Source: Ectopseudomonas composti (GTDB lineage Bacteria > Pseudomonadota > Gammaproteobacteria > Pseudomonadales > Pseudomonadaceae). From it: a stretch of 7,383 nucleotides of DNA. The stretch is taken from NCBI GenBank assembly GCA_946886245.1, contig CAMPIF010000211.1:1-7383 (forward strand). Direction: 5' to 3'. Below the pieces are notes generated by a model. The model searched no databases, had not been told where the DNA came from, and saw only the letters and a program-made list of their open reading frames with translations. Positions 5,997 through 7,383 of this stretch are shown here, in pieces; position 1 is the first letter of the stretch, and every line of letters begins with the position of its first letter. Both the position numbers and the translations under genes were made by a program.

Positions 5997-6659
5997 ATGA
6001 ATACGCGAAGAAAGGTGCTGGCAGGGCTTGGCGTTGCCGCGTTCGGTTGGGCCGCCTGGCACTCGGGCAGTAGTCTGCAGCAGCCGGCCGCGCCGCTGGC
6101 CGGGGTGGGCGGCACGCGCTTTCCCAATGTCCCGCTGCTGACCCACGAGGGGCGTGAAGTGCGCTTCTACGACGACCTGGTGCGCGGCAAGGTGGTGGCG
6201 ATCAACATGATGTACGCCCAGTGCAGCAACAGCTGCCCGGCCACCACCGCCAACCTGCGTCTGGTGCAGGAGATGCTCGGTGAACGTGCCGGACGCGATG
6301 TGCACCTGTATTCGCTGACGCTGCAGCCGGAGCTGGACAGCCCCGAGCGTCTGCGCGAGTACGTCGAGCGCCACCATATCGGTCCGGGCTGGCAGTTCCT
6401 CACCGGCGTGCGCGCGGATATCGAGCAACTGCGTCGCGCCCTGGGTTTTTATGACGTCGACCCGGTGGTGGACCTCAACGACCTCAGCCATACCGGCATG
6501 CTGCGCATCGGCAACGACGCCCTGGACCGCTGGACCATGGCGCCGTCGCTGACCGATGCTGCGCAGATCCTGTCCACCATCAATCATGTCGACAGCAAGA
6601 TGGTGCACACCGCCTACCGCCCGAGTGAGGCGCCTGCCGCGCAGCTAGCGCAGGCGTAG
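5997..6659 (+). CDS. SCO1/SenC-family copper chaperone or thiol-disulfide protein
   Basis: A 220-residue thioredoxin-fold protein. SCO proteins bind copper through two Cys and one His and deliver it to, or reduce thiols of, copper enzymes, classically the CuA site of cytochrome oxidase. The conserved CSNSCP motif (C76, C80) and distal SHTGML (H165) are present. The N-terminus TRRKVLAG followed by an Ala/Gly-rich hydrophobic stretch (residues 3-21) resembles a Tat signal or a Tat-targeted anchor. The ATG at 5997 is preceded by CCGGAGG with a 6-nt spacer. It sits 18 bp after the oxidase stop, so the two are almost certainly co-transcribed. From this context I infer that its client is the adjacent multicopper oxidase rather than a haem-copper oxidase. 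Its last 15 bp overlap the 3' end of the convergent cytochrome gene. Confidence 0.9.
   Translation: MNTRRKVLAGLGVAAFGWAAWHSGSSLQQPAAPLAGVGGTRFPNVPLLTHEGREVRFYDDLVRGKVVAINMMYAQCSNSCPATTANLRLVQEMLGERAGRDVHLYSLTLQPELDSPERLREYVERHHIGPGWQFLTGVRADIEQLRRALGFYDVDPVVDLNDLSHTGMLRIGNDALDRWTMAPSLTDAAQILSTINHVDSKMVHTAYRPSEAPAAQLAQA
6631..6656. repeat. Inverted repeat spanning the two convergent stop codons
   Basis: CGCCTGC (6631-6637) and GCAGGCG (6650-6656) form a 7-bp stem with a 12-nt loop. It contains the minus-strand stop (6647-6645) and ends one base before the plus-strand stop (6657-6659). There is no T-run on either side, so it is not a classical intrinsic terminator. It encodes the last residues of both proteins. 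Confidence 0.35.
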
Positions 6660-7383
6660 ACGTTCTACTTGCACGCGGCCGCCAGCATCGAGGCGGCCGC
6701 GCACCTGCACGTAGGCGCCGGGGCGTGGTGCATCGTCGAGGCGCGTGCGGGCATCGATCAGCAGCGCCAGACCGTCCAGCTTGCCGGCATCATCCAGGCG
6801 GCCATGCAGACGCACCCTGGCGCCCACCGGCACGGGCGCCGGCTGTCCGGCAGCATCGCGTGCGCCTTGCTCGATCCAGGCCACGATCAGGTCGATTTCC
6901 GCATCCGTGAGATAGGGAGGACCGTCGTACGGCATGCGTGGGCGCGCCTGGCCGCGAATGCGCCGCACCAGCTCGCTGGCTGCGGGGTTGCCGGGCACCA
7001 CGCGGGCGCGCTCGTCGCTGGCCAGGGTCGCTGCGTAGCTCGACAGCAGATAACCCTCGGGAGCCGCACCCATCAGGCCGCTGGCGGAATGGCAGGTAGC
7101 GCAGCGGCGCAGCAGGATGGCTTCGACGTGACGGTAGTCGATCGCCTCGTCAGGGGGCGGCAGGGGGGCGGCAGGCCGGGTTGCGATTGCCTTGCCTGCT
7201 GGCAGGCCGGCGTTTATCCAGCGTTCGACCATGGCGATCTCGGCGGCATCGAGGAAGGGCGGGCCGCTCAGTGGCATACGTGGTTGGCTGCTGCCTGTCA
7301 GGCGGCGCAGCAGCTCGCTGCCGGCGGCATCGCCAGCGTGGACCACCGGCCCGCGCTGGCTGCCGCGCAACAGGTTTTCCAGG
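6645..7383 (-). CDS. c-type cytochrome with duplicated haem modules and beta-rich tail (partial, N-terminus beyond window)
   Basis: A minus-strand gene entering from the right edge. 245 residues are visible from the first whole codon at 7382, the frame is open to the edge, and the stop is at 6647-6645. One haem c site is seen, CATCH (residues 94-98, bases 7103-7089), followed by VVPGNPAASELVRRI and PRMPYDGPP (148-156) with candidate axial M150. A related preceding block, GPVVHAGDAAGSELLRRL then PRMPLSGPP (M36), is the C-terminal half of a first module whose CxxCH must lie upstream, outside the window. The pattern resembles planctomycete-type cytochrome c domains (PSCyt1-like). The tail (about 183-245) is a short beta-rich region with two similar GRLD-x-x-G units, perhaps OB-like (DUF5666-like). 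It is probably periplasmic or surface-located, though no signal peptide is visible. Its position suggests electron exchange with the multicopper oxidase, which is an inference. Confidence 0.82.
   Translation of the reverse strand, partial: LENLLRGSQRGPVVHAGDAAGSELLRRLTGSSQPRMPLSGPPFLDAAEIAMVERWINAGLPAGKAIATRPAAPLPPPDEAIDYRHVEAILLRRCATCHSASGLMGAAPEGYLLSSYAATLASDERARVVPGNPAASELVRRIRGQARPRMPYDGPPYLTDAEIDLIVAWIEQGARDAAGQPAPVPVGARVRLHGRLDDAGKLDGLALLIDARTRLDDAPRPGAYVQVRGRLDAGGRVQVERLRLR
6674..6701. terminator. Strong GC hairpin just 3' of the SCO gene
   Basis: CGCGGCCGCC (6674-6683) and GGCGGCCGCG (6692-6701) form a perfect 10-bp stem with an 8-nt loop. It begins 15 bp after the SCO stop and lies within the coding sequence of the cytochrome tail on the other strand. 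No U-tract follows on the plus strand. It could stabilise or stall the oxidase-SCO transcript, or be a by-product of Gly/Arg/Ala codons in GC-rich DNA. Confidence 0.3.

Noticed and set aside
4263..6608. A 781-codon open frame on the minus strand opposite the oxidase and SCO genes
   Set aside because: It is antisense to two genes with complete catalytic motifs. Its product is a His/Gln/Val-rich composition typical of shadow frames in GC-rich DNA, with no recognisable domain.

Overview
The window looks like chromosomal DNA of a Pseudomonas-like gammaproteobacterium. The genes are GC-rich with strong third-position G/C preference, there are purine-rich ribosome binding sites, and the dGTPase-like protein has the 443-residue length I associate with the type-2 form of pseudomonads. 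No insertion sequence, integrase, tRNA, rRNA or CRISPR array was seen. Assignment to a species is not possible from this window.

Left block, all minus strand (3558 down to 1): a dGTP triphosphohydrolase-like HD protein (dgt, TTG start), then 12 bp later a compact FUSC-type inner-membrane protein, then 70 bp later the N-terminal part of a membrane sensor with an extracytoplasmic dCache-like domain whose output domain lies beyond base 1. The first two genes look like an operon. The third may be co-transcribed.

Centre (3559-4172): 614 bp without a confident gene. It contains a marked AT-rich section (3691-3840, about 37% G+C by hand count), a 10-bp palindrome, two near-identical direct repeats 51 bp apart, a candidate sigma70 promoter, a possible 53-codon Cys/His-containing leader ORF (3891-4052) in frame with the next gene, and complementary arms followed by five T's. 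It is probably the shared divergent regulatory region of dgt and the copper-oxidase operon.

Right block: a plus-strand pair, a CotA-like multicopper oxidase with a Tat signal (4173-5978) and an SCO1/SenC-type copper chaperone/thiol protein (5997-6659). A minus-strand gene enters from the right edge and ends inside the SCO gene (6645-7383, partial). It encodes a c-type cytochrome with two related haem-type modules and a small beta-rich tail. I infer an extracytoplasmic copper/haem redox module: the SCO protein would supply copper or thiol maintenance to the oxidase, and the cytochrome may exchange electrons with it. The substrate cannot be told from sequence. The convergent stop codons overlap by 15 bp and sit beside strong inverted repeats.
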